A stretch of 64,000 bases of DNA from contig NC_086178.1 in assembly GCF_023053635.1 (NCBI RefSeq), positions 37,432,726-37,496,725 of the forward strand. The letters run 5' to 3'. Below, one piece after another: positions 1-11,709 of the stretch. The stretch comes from Elgaria multicarinata webbii (lineage: Eukaryota > Chordata > Lepidosauria > Squamata > Anguidae). Each line of letters begins with the position of its first letter. The first letter of the stretch is position 1. The translations under genes and the position numbers were made by a program. Below the pieces are notes generated by a model. That model made no database searches and was not told the DNA's origin. It worked only from the letters and a program-made list of their open reading frames with translations.

Positions 1-185
1 CATATGACTGGTCTGTAGTTCCCAGGTTCCTTCTTTTTGCCCTTTTAAGATAGGGATGTTAGTCCTCCTCCAGTCATCTGGCACCTCACCCATCTTCCAT
101 GATTTCGCAAAGATAATCGACAGTGGTTCTGAGAGTTCTTCCGCTAGTTCCTTCATTGCTCTAGGATGCAGTTCATCGGGCCCTG
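1..185 (-). mobile_element. CR1-type LINE fragment (reverse transcriptase, N-terminal palm)
   Basis: Read on the minus strand this encodes a GPDELHPR...KELAEELSEPLSIIF stretch followed by SWKMGEVPDDWRRTNI, the well-known start of the CR1/L2-group reverse transcriptase domain. It runs off the left edge of the window and stops abruptly where an LTR-like sequence begins near 190. A small frame slip appears near the window edge, as expected for a dead copy. The family is inferred from protein similarity; the exact CR1 subfamily is not known. Confidence 0.8.
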
Positions 186-189
186 TACA

Positions 190-1240
190 TGTTGAGGGGG
201 GTCAATTAAAAGGAAAATGAAGGGGGGGATGTAATTGGCATCTGCGTGCCTCTTAAAGTAGGGATTAGGCTTGGAACTTCAGAAACAGTACTAATAAAGA
301 AAAATTAAACTTGGGAGTCACAGGTATCATGGTTCGCAAGGGAAATTGCATAAGCACAAACACTGACACCTCTCAACCTGGATCAATAAAACTGATACTG
401 GCCAGATGGGCCTCAATCGCCCTCCCATCCTGCAGGAATTCCAAAATTACACAGCCCTGACACTCTTGACCCATGCCACATACCACGTAAGCAGGAAGAG
501 CGCATCTTCCTCTTTATCTAAAAACATTCCATTCCTCTTGCAGGGAAAGTTGCTCAAGCTTTGTTACTTTCTGGCACCGGTAATTGTTTACATAGTTTGA
601 ATTGCAACTTTATGGGAATGTAACCTGACAAAGGGGGATGAGAGGGGGGAAAGTAAGCGCTTCAATGTTCTTTGAAATTGTCTAAAAGAATGCAGAGTGT
701 CAAAAGATGGCAGAGAGCCTGAGTTTCGGTTCGCTGGAATCTCTCCTACACATGTAGTTCTGAATAAAACTTTTGTGTCTGGACCTGTTTGCCTGGAGAA
801 ACCTTCCTTTCAGGTCTGGTCATTTCCATGACAATTTGGTGTTAGTAGTGGGATCTGTACAGCAGCGTCTCACTCCAGGAACAGGAAAAGGCAAGGTGAG
901 CGTATATCACATGCTGCCTCTTTCTGTGTTACCCCGGTTCTTCAACATGCTGTAGCCTGAGACCCTACCCACCTCCTCCTTCAGGCACTCCTGGCCCAGA
1001 AGATTTCTGAAAAGGGACTCAAAAACATCCCAACTCCTGAATTTTAGAATCTATTTTGTCTCAACCCAGTTTTATTTTGATTTTTCCTGTTTTTAGTTTG
1101 TTTTTTTGAGAACACTGAAAATGGGGACTAATTCCTCTAAGTGAGTTCCTTTTGAAAAGGGTACCCCATCGAATTTTATGTGCACCAACTTCTGGTCACA
1201 ACACAATTTATTACAAAATAGAATTTTTACACTCGAGATT
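190..1240 (+). mobile_element. Endogenous retrovirus fossil: 5' LTR, primer-binding site, start of gag region
   Basis: A TGTTG...GACA segment at 190-833 has the size and ends of an LTR and carries an AATAAA near 761 close to its 3' end. Directly after it, 837-854 resembles a primer-binding site for tRNA-Leu (TGGTGTTAGTAGTGGGAT), which is the arrangement of an ERV leader. Near 1121 a short MGTNSS-type start, like the myristoylated start of many gag proteins, is visible. The copy is broken and truncated; no pol, env or second LTR is seen. It appears to have landed in the CR1 fragment at 1-185. It looks old, but age cannot be set without the second LTR. Confidence 0.55.
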
Positions 1241-1555
1241 TATCAGCCTACTTAGGCAGGATCTACACTACTGCTTTAAAACAGTTTATGAATGAAAGCA
1301 AGGAAGTTAAGGAAACAGGTTAAAAATGCAATTTTCTAAACTAAAATATAATGTTAAAAGTAACATACACAGAGCATTTCACATATACAGTAATACAACA
1401 AAACAAACTGCTAGACAAAAAATGCTCAGTGGACTAAAACAATTTGCCCAGACGCGTTTTGACTCTTGGTCTTCCTCAATGGCCAGTGTGCTATGGAACA
1501 AATACAAACACTTGTAAGGGCCAGGGTAAAGGCAAACACCTATTGTTGTATTTTT

Positions 1556-1607
<52 letters not shown>

Positions 1608-2142
1608 AGTTAATTAGACCTACCTAAGGTGATTAGTACCATGGGCTAATTTTTCTCAGGACTGACTTAAAAGTTCCAAACAATATAGATAATCAGATGT
1701 CACTTCCTACAATATACAGTATAATTCCTGCATAGTATCTCTCTATAGTTTTTTTTTATATATATAAAAGAAAATATCTCAGAATATTTACCAAACAGTC
1801 AAAGAAAGCCCATAGACAGTATTCTAAATAGCCACTGCTCACAAGCACACTAATGCTGGTATCTAATCCAAGCACTTCACAGCTGTGCTTTTATTTTGCT
1901 GCTGAAGAATCAGTATACACCTGTGATTTAAAGTTAAAGGCCAAGGTCCTATTAAGAGTTGTTGTTGCCTTTAACAAGGAATATCAAATCTGACGAACAA
2001 GAAGAGATAAAGGTAATAAGCATGTCAAAGAACATATATACATAAAATTTATAAAATTGAAATCCAATTACAGTCCTCATTCAGGCCCCAAGGGATCATG
2101 CTTTGTAATGAGAATATCCAAAAGAGTTCCCTCCTTTTTAAC
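1241..2142. other. Intergenic stretch, mostly unexplained, with a (GATA)n microsatellite
   Basis: AT-rich sequence with no recognisable coding region. A GATA/TAGA tetranucleotide microsatellite occupies about 1556-1607. The short open frames here show no family resemblance. Nothing else is supported. Confidence 0.6.
1556..1607. repeat. (GATA)n microsatellite
   Basis: About 13 uninterrupted tetranucleotide units. It is long and pure enough to be a polymorphic marker. Confidence 0.95.
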
Positions 2143-2440
2143 CTATTTTCTAGATCTTGGCCAGAGCCCATTTGGCTTTCTATGACCTAAAATTTCTATG
2201 ACCCAAAATTCAAAAAAGTGCTTTGTAAGGGGTGCCTGTGTTCTATCGTTCCTGATACAGCTCTTGTGTTCCCAAATTCTAGCTTTTATCCTCCTTGTGG
2301 TCATACCCACGTATAAGAGTTTACAAGGGCATTGAATGACATATATTACACCTCTGGATTCACAGTTAAACATATCTCTGATTGTGTATTGTCTATTTTG
2401 CGGGTTGATGATTTTTTTTCAATTGCATGCAATTTACACA
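2143..2440 (-). mobile_element. Penelope-like element fragment (GIY-YIG endonuclease end)
   Basis: The minus strand encodes CESRGVIYVIQCPCKLLYVG followed by TTRRIKARIWEHKSCIRN. This is the GIY-YIG nuclease motif in the form found at the C terminus of Penelope-like retroelements (GVIY...YVG, then R...R..EH). Upstream on the same strand a CxxC-type cluster is visible around 2400-2440, also typical of these elements. Only the C-terminal part is present, with no reverse transcriptase, so it is a dead fragment. A host GIY-YIG protein such as SLX1 is unlikely because the flanks are repeats and the motif spacing is the Penelope form. Confidence 0.75.
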
Positions 2441-2463
2441 AACACTGCACCTAAGGCATGGGT

Positions 2464-2655
2464 AGGGTGACCATATGAAAAGGAGGACAGGGCTCCTGTA
2501 TCTTTAACAGTTGCATAGAAAAGGGAATTTCAGCAGGTGTCATTTGTATATATGGAGAACCTGGTGAAATTCCCTCTACATCACAACAATTAAAGTGCAG
2601 GAGCTATACCAGAGTGACCAGATTTAAAAGAGGGCAGGGCACCTGCAGCTCAACT
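2464..2655 (+). repeat. Foldback (palindromic) dispersed repeat, copy 1, truncated
   Basis: Begins AGGGTGACCATATGAAAAGG and matches a second copy at 17561-17801 over most of its length. The family consists of large inverted arms (see the second copy). In this copy the 3' arm is cut short where the L2 LINE begins. It has no coding capacity. Class unknown; a MITE-like foldback element is the simplest reading. Confidence 0.7.
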
Positions 2656-5360
2656 AGGATAATGTGTCTGGGAGCAGCAATATGTGTTGTGCAGGGCAGA
2701 GGGAGATGTGGCGATAGCAGGGCGACGTGCCATTATAGGTGAAGGAGAGATAGATATTAACACCCATCTCTCCTTCCGGTCGCTCTTCCACCCTGGGGAA
2801 CTTGGAGAACAAACCAGGCCACCCACAGAACCTCTCCTTGCTCTTATGCAATGCCAGGTCAGTTAAAAATAAACCAAATATCATCTATGACCTCCTTTTA
2901 GATGAGGAGGCTGACCTGGAATGCTTCACAGAGACCTGGCTGGGAAATGACAGCGGCCCGACATGGGCCCAGGCCCTCCCAGCTGGGTATTGTGTTAGTG
3001 AGCAGGTGAGGAAAAGTGGGGGGGGGGGCGGAGTAGCTGTGGTCTACAGGGATCATCTTAACCTGACCAGGCTTCCAGTCCGTGAATTGAATCACATCGA
3101 GTGTGTGTACCTGAGTCTAAAGACCAGGGATAGACTGGGGATTCTGTTAGTGTACCGGCCACCCCACTGCCTAACAGACTCCTTGGCCGAGCTCATGGAA
3201 CTGGTCTCGGAGCTGGTGTTGGAGTCACCCAGGCTTTTGGTCCTGGGCGACTTCAACATCCCATTCGAGGCCAGTTTGTCAGGTGCAGCTCGGGAGTTCA
3301 TGGCATCCATGACAAACATGGGCCTATCCCAATTGGTCTCTGGACCCACACATGCAGCAGGTCACACTCTCGATGCTGTTTTCTGTTCCGAACAGACAGA
3401 TCTGTGGGCAAAGGAGATAAATACCTCTGCGTTGTCATGGACAGATCATTTTCTGGTCAGGGTTAGTATCGCAGCTACTATCCGCCACTGCAAGGGTGGC
3501 GGACCTATTAGGATGGTCCACCCTCGAAGGCTGATGGATCCTCTTGGATTCCAGAAAGCCTTAGAGGGTGCTATGGCTGGTATCGTCGACGATCCTGTTG
3601 AAGCCCTGGTTAACAGATGGAATCAGGACCTAACTAGGGCTATTGACACGTTCGCCCCCAAACGTCCTCTCCGGCCCGTTTCTAACCGGGCACCCTGGTA
3701 TACAGAAGAATTCAGGGAGCTGAAGCGGGAAGGACAACGACTAGAGCGCCAATGGTGGAAAACTCGACTTATATCCGACAAGACACGACATAGAGAACAT
3801 CTTCGTTCCTTTGGGGTGGCAATACGTGCAGTGAAGAAAGCTTTCTTCTCTGCCTGCATTGCATCTGCAAATTCACGTCCAGCTGAACTGTTCAGGGTGG
3901 TGAGGGGTCTAACACAGACACCTTCACCCCTGAACTCGACTTTAGAGCCTTCAGTAGTTTGCTGTGATGCCTTTAATGATCATTTCACAGATAAAATCTC
4001 TCAGATAAGAGCCGACTTAGACACACGCATTATAGCAGAAGCTGACAATGGAGTGTCCAGCAACTCCGCAAGCAGGATTACACTGGATCAGTTTCAGTTG
4101 GTGAGTACCGAGGATGTGGACAAGCTGCTTGGAAGAGTGAGGAAGACGACTTGCCCTCTCGATCCCTGTCCTTCTGGGTTGGTCGCCCAGGGAGGAGATG
4201 CAGTTAGATTACAACTACAATGTATTATTAATGCATCTCTCAGGGAGGGGAGTTTTCCATCATGTTTAAAAGAAGCTGTGGTACGGCCACTTCTAAAAAA
4301 AGCCCTCCCTGGACCCTCTGGATCTTAACAACTATCGACCAGTATCAAATCTTCAATTTCTGGGCAAGGGGATCGAGAGGGCGGTTGCTCACCAACTCCA
4401 AGCAGTTTTGGATGACACAGATTTTCTACACCCATTTCAAACTGGCTTTAGAGCAGGATACGGAGTTGAGACCGCCATGGTCGCCTTAGTGGATGATCTA
4501 TTGACAAGGGGTACTCTTGGACCTCTCAGCGGCTTTCGATACCATTGACCATGGTATCCTTCTGGATCGCCTGAGGGGATTGGGAATTGGAGGCACTGTC
4601 CTTTGGTGGTTCCAGTCCTACCTCTCGGGCAGGTTCCAGATGGTGATGCTTGGGGATAGCTGTTCCTCAAAAAAGGAGCTGCTGTGCGGTGTACCGCAAG
4701 GTGCCATCCTTTCCCCAATGCTATTTAATATTTACATGAAACTGCTGGGAGAGATAATCAGGAGGCATGGGGCGGGGTGCTATTAGTATGCTGATGATAC
4801 CCAAATATATTTCTCTATGCCTTCAATAACAGCGTCAGCTAAGGATAGTGTATCTCCTCTGAATGAATGCTTGGAGGCGGTAATGGGCTGGATGAGGAAA
4901 AACAAACTGAAGCTGAATCCGGACAAGATGGAGGTGCTCACTGTCAAAGGCCACAACCTAGGTTTGGAGGTGTGTCAACCGGTTCTGGATGGGGTTACAC
5001 TCCCCCTGAAAGACTGTGTTCACAGCTTGGGGGTGCTTCTGGATCTGTCACTCCAAATGACAGCCCAGATAGATGCGACGGCCAGGAGTGCCTACTATCA
5101 GCTTTGGCTGATACGCCAGCTGCGCCCCTTCCTAGAGTTGGAAGACCTAAAGACAGTAGTGCACGCACTGGTAACTTTGAGGCTTGACTTCTGTAATGCG
5201 CTCTACATGCCTAGTCCAGAAACTTCAATTAGTCCAAAATATCACAGCCAGGCTGGTCACTGGTACACCTAGGAGTGACCACATTACACCAGTTTTAAAA
5301 TCTCTTCACTGGCTGCCGATTAGTTTCCGGGCGATGTACAAAGTGTTGGTTATTACCTTT

Positions 5361-6346
5361 ATTTTTATTTTTATTTTTTTTTATTCATTTTCAACACTAT
5401 ATAAACATAGATAAACATTTCCAAAATATAACTGAAACAAACACAATAAGAAAAAAAATACATCAAATATCTGCTGCATACATATTGAATAATTGTTGAG
5501 TACAAATATCAAAAACTATTACATATGCCTTATCACACTACAACATCTTCATTCTTAACATAAAAGTGCACCCCCCACCTCGGGATCATTTTTGAGTCCA
5601 AAATCTAATCATTTCTTCTGCTGGTGGTTTCCCACTTCCCTTAGTAAACACGAACACTAGGAACTGTTTCCAGATTCCTTCGAACTCATTTATTTTAGTT
5701 ACGCCTTTTCTCCACTTAATATTGCATGTCAGTTTATCATTAATGGCTATGTCCCATACTACTTTATACCATTCCTCAATAGAATATTCCCCTTGGATCT
5801 TCCAGTTCCTAGCTATCATCAATCGTGCTGCAACCAACAAACTCGATATCAGCTCTATAGTTCCTTTTCCACACTTTATATCTTCAAATAGTGACAGCAA
5901 TGCTATTTTTGGTGTTTGTTCTATTTTCATTCCCACTATTTCTTCAATTTCTGAAAACACCATCTTCCATAATCTTTGTACATATTTGCATTGCCACCAC
6001 ATATGTAAATACGTTCCTTTTTCCCCACATCCTCTCCAACAATTTGCTGAATGTTGATCACTTATCTTATTCAATCTAACCGGGGTTAGGTACCACCTCC
6101 ATAAAATTTTAAAATAATTCTCCTTTATTCTTACTGATAAACTTCTCAACACTCTTTGTTTCCATAGTCCCTCCCAGCTCTGTCGCCCTATTTGTATCTT
6201 CAAATCTGATTCCCAAATCATTTTCTCTGTATTCTCTCTAAACTCCTTCTCTAACAATATTTTATATATTTCACTCATTAATCCTTTTGAAACTATACTA
6301 CCTCCTTTTCCTTTCTCCTTACTTACTACTAATTCTTCAAACCTCG
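5361..6346 (-). mobile_element. L1 LINE 3' fragment inserted in the L2
   Basis: The minus strand carries a 230-codon frame (6278 to 5586) with the C-terminal region of L1 ORF2: ILWRWYLTPVRLNKI, then a CWRGCGEKGTYLHMWWQC zinc-knuckle-like motif. A T-rich run at 5361-5383 is the poly-A tail in this orientation. The insertion is flanked by a 10-bp direct repeat, TATTACCTTT, at 5351-5360 and 6347-6356. Removing the insert and one copy restores the L2 reading VLVITFKALHGLG. This proves target-primed insertion of a 5'-truncated L1. Confidence 0.9.
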
Positions 6347-6735
6347 TATTACCTTTAAAGCCCTACATGGTTTGGGTCCAGGCTACCTGCAGGATCGCCT
6401 TCTCCCATACAATCCGCCCCGCACACTCAGGTCCTCTGGGAAGAATCCACTAGATTCTAGATTCTAGAAAAACTAGATCAACAATTGTTACCCAGAGGAC
6501 CTTCTCTTCTGCTGCTCCCAGACTGGAATGGCCTGCCGGAGGAGATTCGTCAACTTGACAGTCTTTTAGAATTTAAAAAGGCAATAAAGACTGATCTATT
6601 CTGGCAGGCCTATCCAGTGAAATTTTAGAATGTTTTCAGGATATTTTAATCATGTATGGTATGTTTTAATTCATTTTAATGTGTATTTTATCTCATGTTT
6701 TTATACTGTTTGTTTTACACTTTGAATTGTTTTAG

Positions 6736-6919
6736 TTCTTCTTCGTGGTCTCTATGCATCACACATATGGGCTTTGCGCCTGCGCAGAGACCAGACCGGA
6801 ACCTTCTATAGCTGAGTGGAACGTTTTTGGCGGGAACCCCTCCCCCACGCTACCGCGCACGTCCATGGGGTTCCCGCCCTTACCTCAGTTCTTCGTCGTC
6901 CGCCATTGTGCTTAGACCA
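6736..6919 (+). repeat. Left inverted terminal repeat of the DIRS element
   Basis: Starts TTCTTCTTCGTGGTCTCTAT and matches, in inverted orientation, the right end at 11710-11919. The match includes the GC-rich block with CAGAGACCAGACCGGAACC and TTCCCGCCCTTACCTCAG. As in other DIRS elements the two ends are similar but not identical: the right one is longer at its tip. Confidence 0.9.
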
Positions 6920-7096
6920 TAGAACCAAACCTCTTAGCGTTTTCTCTTTAAAATCCTTTTTTACTTCAAATCTTTCCTCTTTTCGCTTATTTCTCACTTC
7001 TTAACATCTTTTCTTCTATTCTATCTAAAGAAAAAAAAAATTTTTTTTTTAGTAGTTAGATTTTCCTCAGCGATTTCGATCGCGGCACTTAGCCGT

Positions 7097-8931
7097 ATGG
7101 CAGTTAAGGCCCCATTTCGCAAGTGTGTGAAATGTGGAGCTAAGCTCCCTCCAACTGACGGGTACTCCCTGTGCGTCCTGTGCCTAGGTGAAGGCCATAA
7201 AGTTGAGTCTTGGCTGAGTCTTCGAGGATGCACAAAACGGCAGCCAGTAAGTCCGTTGATGACTGTTGCACTGAGGTGCCTGAACATTCCAGAGCGGCTA
7301 ATAGGGCTCAGATACCCCTAACGCCTGGACAAACGGCAGCCAGTAAGTCCGTTGATGACCGTTGCACTGAGGTGCCAGAACATTCCAGAGCGGCTAATAG
7401 GGCTCAGATACCCCTAACACCTGGACAAACGGCAGCCAGTAAGTCCGTTGATGACCGTTGCACTGAGGTGCCTGAACATTCCAGAGCGGCTAATAGGGCT
7501 CAGATACCCCTAACGCCTGGACGGTCACTGGCAAGTTCCGCGGCCAGGAAAATCTCCAAAAAGGCCCGGACTCCCAAATCTTCTTCTGAAATGGAGAAAA
7601 AGAAGAAGAAGAAGAAGCGAGACGCGGAAAAACCCTCGTTAGGGTCATCCCGCACGGCGGAACTGGCTAGGAGTCACTCTACTCCTCCTGCCATACCGAC
7701 CGCTTCGATACCGAGGCCTCCCTCGGTATCGAGATCCCAGTCTGTACCGATGGCTACGGTACCGACACATCCTCCCAGTCTATCGGAGGGCAAGTTGCGG
7801 GATTCGGCTTCAGCGGCCTCTTTCCGAGAGCCTGCCAGGCTGCAAGAAGTTCAGGGACTAATCCCTCTACCGCCTTCGCCAAGGCACACTCTAAGGCGTC
7901 AATGGGAAGGAGCTTTTCAATACTCTTATCCCCAATCAGTATGTGGCGACTATGTATGGGATCAATATCGCCCACAACGATACTTCCAGGGTGACCACCA
8001 GTACCCTCAAGAAGAATATTATGCGCACCCTCCGCCTACGAGGATGTGTCATCTACCGCTGCCTCCACTGCCCGCCCACCAAACGTCCACGGTGTCGACG
8101 CCTCGACACCGTACGCAGCCATCGGCATCGACTGCCGCTGTTACCACGGAGCATGTAGACCTCCAGGTGGTTACAGTATCCTTGCCTGAGGATAATTACC
8201 CATCGGATTCTGAGTCGGGGTTGTCGGCTACTCCATCGATGGCTCCACCAGAAGATGAGGTTCATGACAAAGACCCTTCTTCCCCTTCCGACGATATGGT
8301 CAGATTTTTTGACCATATGCTTAGAATGGCTCAGGCATTAGGACTGGAGATCCAACAAATGGATGAATCGGTCGTCAATCCAATCTACAACGTTTTCCAG
8401 TCCACAACCAACCAACGACTTGCCATCCCTATTCCACATGCTTTAAAGCAAACGGCTCAATTATCTTGGAAAACACCGGCTATGACTCAAGCCACATCGA
8501 AAAGGCTAGAGACCCTCTATCGAGTCCAAGAGGAAGATGTACAGTTTCTGGTCCAACATCCCAAACCTAATTCGATCGTAGTGGAGTCGGCTCAAGGCCA
8601 CTCACAGAAGGCATATTCTGCACCCGTGGACAGAGAAGGCAGAAAGTTGGACCATACGGGCAGGAGGATTTACTCCTTTGCCTCTTTGGGCATCAGGGCA
8701 TCAGCCTACGAGGCTACCATGGCACGATACCAGCTCTTCCTCTGGGAGAAAATAGGATCACTATGTGAACATCTCCCAGAGGACAAAAAAGAGCTGGCAC
8801 GAGTTTTCCAGAGTGAAGCTTCAGCCATAGCCAGGCAACAATTGTCGACAGCGAAAGGTCAGCAGAGGCAGCAGCAACAACAGCTCCAAAGCAAACGTCA
8901 GCCCAACTTCTCTAAGAAGCAGCGGGTTTGA
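7097..8931 (+). mobile_element. DIRS gag-like region
   Basis: The main open part runs 7210-8931 (573 codons). Just upstream, at 7097-7200, is a small cysteine motif (KCVKCGAKLPPTDGYSLCVL). The N-terminal part holds three 96-bp tandem repeats, then a lysine run (nuclear-localisation-like), a serine/proline-rich linker, and a helical C-terminal half ending in a glutamine-rich tract near 8865-8900. This order fits DIRS ORF1, a nucleic-acid-binding structural protein. It is not a host gene: it lies wholly inside the element. Confidence 0.75.
7238..7525 (+). repeat. Three tandem 96-bp units inside the DIRS gag-like region
   Basis: Units begin at 7238, 7334 and 7430, each encoding a 32-residue block starting TAASKSVDD and ending IPLTPGQ (the last ends PGR). 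They differ from each other at only a few bases, so the expansion is recent. The unit length is a multiple of three, so the reading frame is kept. Confidence 0.95.
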
Positions 8932-8988
8932 CTTCTTTATCCCAGATCCACCTCCCTTTGCGAACCGCCTAGCACCACATTACCATCA

Positions 8989-10160
8989 ATGGGAGTCAAT
9001 AACATCGGACTCCTGGGTGCTCACTATCATCAACTCGGGGTATGCCATCGAGCTCGATGTCCTTCCTCCTTCTTCGGGGGTGAAAGTAACGGCGCCATCC
9101 CCTCCTCTGCTTCTCGAGGTACAGACCCTCCTAGCGAAAGGAGCCATCTCTCCAGTACCCGCAGAGGAACTCAACCAGGGGTTTTTCTCCCGATACTTCA
9201 TGGTCCCGAAAAAAGATCTGGTAGCGGACATTTAAACCACCCTCAACCTGTTGGTCTCGTTGGGTCTGTGGGTCAACGAGGAGAAATCCATCTTGACCCC
9301 ACAGCAGAAGCTGGGCTTCATAGGGGTAACCCTATCGTCTCGGGACGGGAGAGCATACCTGCCCTCGACCAGAGCAAGCACCCTTCAAGAGTTAGCCATC
9401 GCTACAGAGAGCCGCCGAAAGGTCTCGGCATGGACAATTCAGAAGCTATTAGGCTTGATGGCAGCTACAACTGCAGTCATCAGGTTTGCAAGACTCAGAA
9501 TGAGAATATTGCAGGCCTGGTTTTTAAGAACTTTCGATCTTCGACACGATGCCCGGCGAACTTACCTGTCGATCCCGACGCAAGTAAGGGCATCTCTGAA
9601 ATGGTGGTTTTCGATGTCGACGCTCCTAGAAGGAGTTCCCTTCCAGCAAGAAACTCCTTCGGTAACGATCACGACGGATGCATTGTTGATCGGATGGGGA
9701 GCACACTGCGACTCCCTCACAGCTCAGGGCCGTTGGCCTCCTTCCCAGAGGGAACATCATATCAACCACCTAGAACTGCTAGCGGTGGAGAATGCAATAA
9801 AAACTTTTTCACAAATGATCGAGGGCCGAAACGTCCTGATCGCGACGGACAACACCACGGTAGTGGCGTACATCAACAGACAAGGTGTGACAAGGTCTCA
9901 TCCTCTGAATTGATCGGCACTCAGGATTTGGAACTGGTGCATAAAGAGAAATACTCACCTGACGGCGATCCATGTAGCGGGCAAGGAAAACATCATCGCG
10001 GACGCCCTCAGCAGGTCTTTCCACGTCGACCACGAATGGGAGCTCGATACCGAAGTAAGAGACGTTCTCTTTCGGTACTGGAGCCTCCCTGCTGTCGATG
10101 TCTTTGCTACCGAAGAAAACGCAGCTTGTTCCAGGTTCTGCAGTAGAGCAGGAAGAGGAA
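8989..10160 (+). mobile_element. DIRS reverse transcriptase / RNase H region (broken)
   Basis: Motifs of the DIRS polymerase part are visible, including an early RYFMVPKKD palm motif, a thumb-like stretch (LGFIGVTL) and an RNase H-like ITTDA...WGAH motif with ATDNTT further on. The region is broken and shorter than an intact polymerase would be. Confidence 0.75.
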
Positions 10161-10293
10161 AGCACTCGCTAGGAGATGCTTTCACCAGAACCTGGAAAGG
10201 AAATCTTCTTTACATCTTTCCTCTGTTTCCACTGTTGACGAAGGTGCTGGCCAAAATCCAGTCGGACAGGTCGGACTGCATCCTTATCACACC

Positions 10294-11483
10294 GTGGTGG
10301 CCTCGACAGACGTGGTTCTCCCACGCCCTTCTACTGTCGGACGGGAATTACATCAGACTCCCGCCGATACCGACACTGTTGTCTCGACACCAGGACAGGG
10401 TTCGACACGCAAACCTGTCGACCCTCAAGATGACGGCATGGAGAATATCATCCATTCCTCCTCTCGTACCAAGGATTTAACTGTAGACCATATATTGTTG
10501 GCATCACTAAAGCCTTCAACGAGAAAATCTTACGCGGCAAAGTGGCAGAGATTTCAAACTTTTGCCTTGGAAAACGATCAAGCACCTGAATCTTGCCCTT
10601 TGTCATTGATTCTGAAATACCTATGGCACTTTATCAGCATTGACTCGAACTCACTTCCATCAGAGTTCACTTAGCGGCTATTACGTCTTTTCATCGAGGC
10701 ATGGATGGTTTTACACCTTTTGTACATCCAACATCGAGGAAATTTTTAAAGGGGCTTAAAAATATGATACCGACAGTAAAGAGTATCGTTCCACCATGGA
10801 GCCTATCAGTGGTGTTACAGGCATTGACAAAGAAGCCCTTCGAGCCCATGGCCTTATCTGACCTTAGGCTTCTAACATTCAAGACTGTCTTTTTAGTAGT
10901 CATCACTTCTGCTAGACATGCAAGTGAGCTTAGAGCTCTCAGGATAGATGCTCCTTACACTATCTTTCACAAAGATAAGGTTGTGTTACGCACAGACCCT
11001 GCCTTCTTGCCTAAGGTAGTGTCAACCTTTCATCTGTCCCAATATATCACTCTACCAGCTTTCTTTCCGAATCCAACAACACCTGTTGAGTTTTCTTTAC
11101 ATACACTTGATGTAAGGAGAGCTCTTGCCTTTTACAAGGCTAGGACAGAGAGTTTTAGGAAAACAAAGCAATTGTTTATTTGTTATGGGGAGCCTTATAA
11201 GGGACTCCCTGTTTCATGCCAGCAACTGTCACGCTGGATTGTAGAGACAATTGAACTTGCTTACTCTATCTCTAAACTAGAGCTTGTGAAACCTGTGACA
11301 GTTCATTCTACCAGAGCTGTCGAAACATCTGTTGCCTTCAGCAGAGGTGTTCCCTTGACAGAAGTCTGTAGAGCTGCAACGTGGTCCACTCCATCCACGT
11401 TTGTCAAGCACTACAGTTTGGACACCCGTGCTAGGCACGACTGCTCGTTTGGAAGGACAGTGCTCTCGGAGATCTTCAGATGA
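10294..11483 (+). mobile_element. DIRS tyrosine recombinase region
   Basis: The C-terminal part is open from 10701 to 11483 and shows the tyrosine-recombinase signature: an Arg in SARHASELRAL, the H-x-x-R box in VHSTRAVE, and the nucleophile Tyr in KHYSLD. These spacings match recombinases of DIRS elements, which integrate a circular DNA copy instead of using a DDE integrase. The open frame ends just before the internal complementary region. Confidence 0.85.
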
Positions 11484-11524
11484 TGCACCAACCCACCTCC
11501 AAAGATATGTCAGCTTGCTACTCG

Positions 11525-11619
11525 CCCATATGTGTGATGCATAGAGACCACGAAGAAGAAATGCAGGTTGCTTACCTGTAACTGTAGTTCTTCGAGTGGT
11601 CATCTATGCATTCACACAA
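11525..11619 (+). repeat. Internal complementary region of the DIRS element
   Basis: Its left half (11525-11558) is the exact complement of the element's left tip (6738-6771). Its right half (about 11559-11616) is the complement of the right tip (about 11861-11919). The halves meet at GAAGAAGAAATGCAGG, which fixes both element ends to within a few bases. Confidence 0.9.
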
Positions 11620-11709
11620 CCCACCCACCATCCCCACTTGGTGGTGTGAGACTTACAAATGACACAGTTATACGTGGAATGTACTTTATTGAAATTACAC
11701 TCATGTTTA

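Noticed and set aside
7238-7525. CRISPR-like array
   Set aside because: The units are directly adjacent 96-bp in-frame repeats with no spacers, in a vertebrate retroelement.
7210-8931. 573-codon frame as a host gene
   Set aside because: It lies entirely between the inverted ends of the DIRS element and has the order of features expected for its gag-like region.
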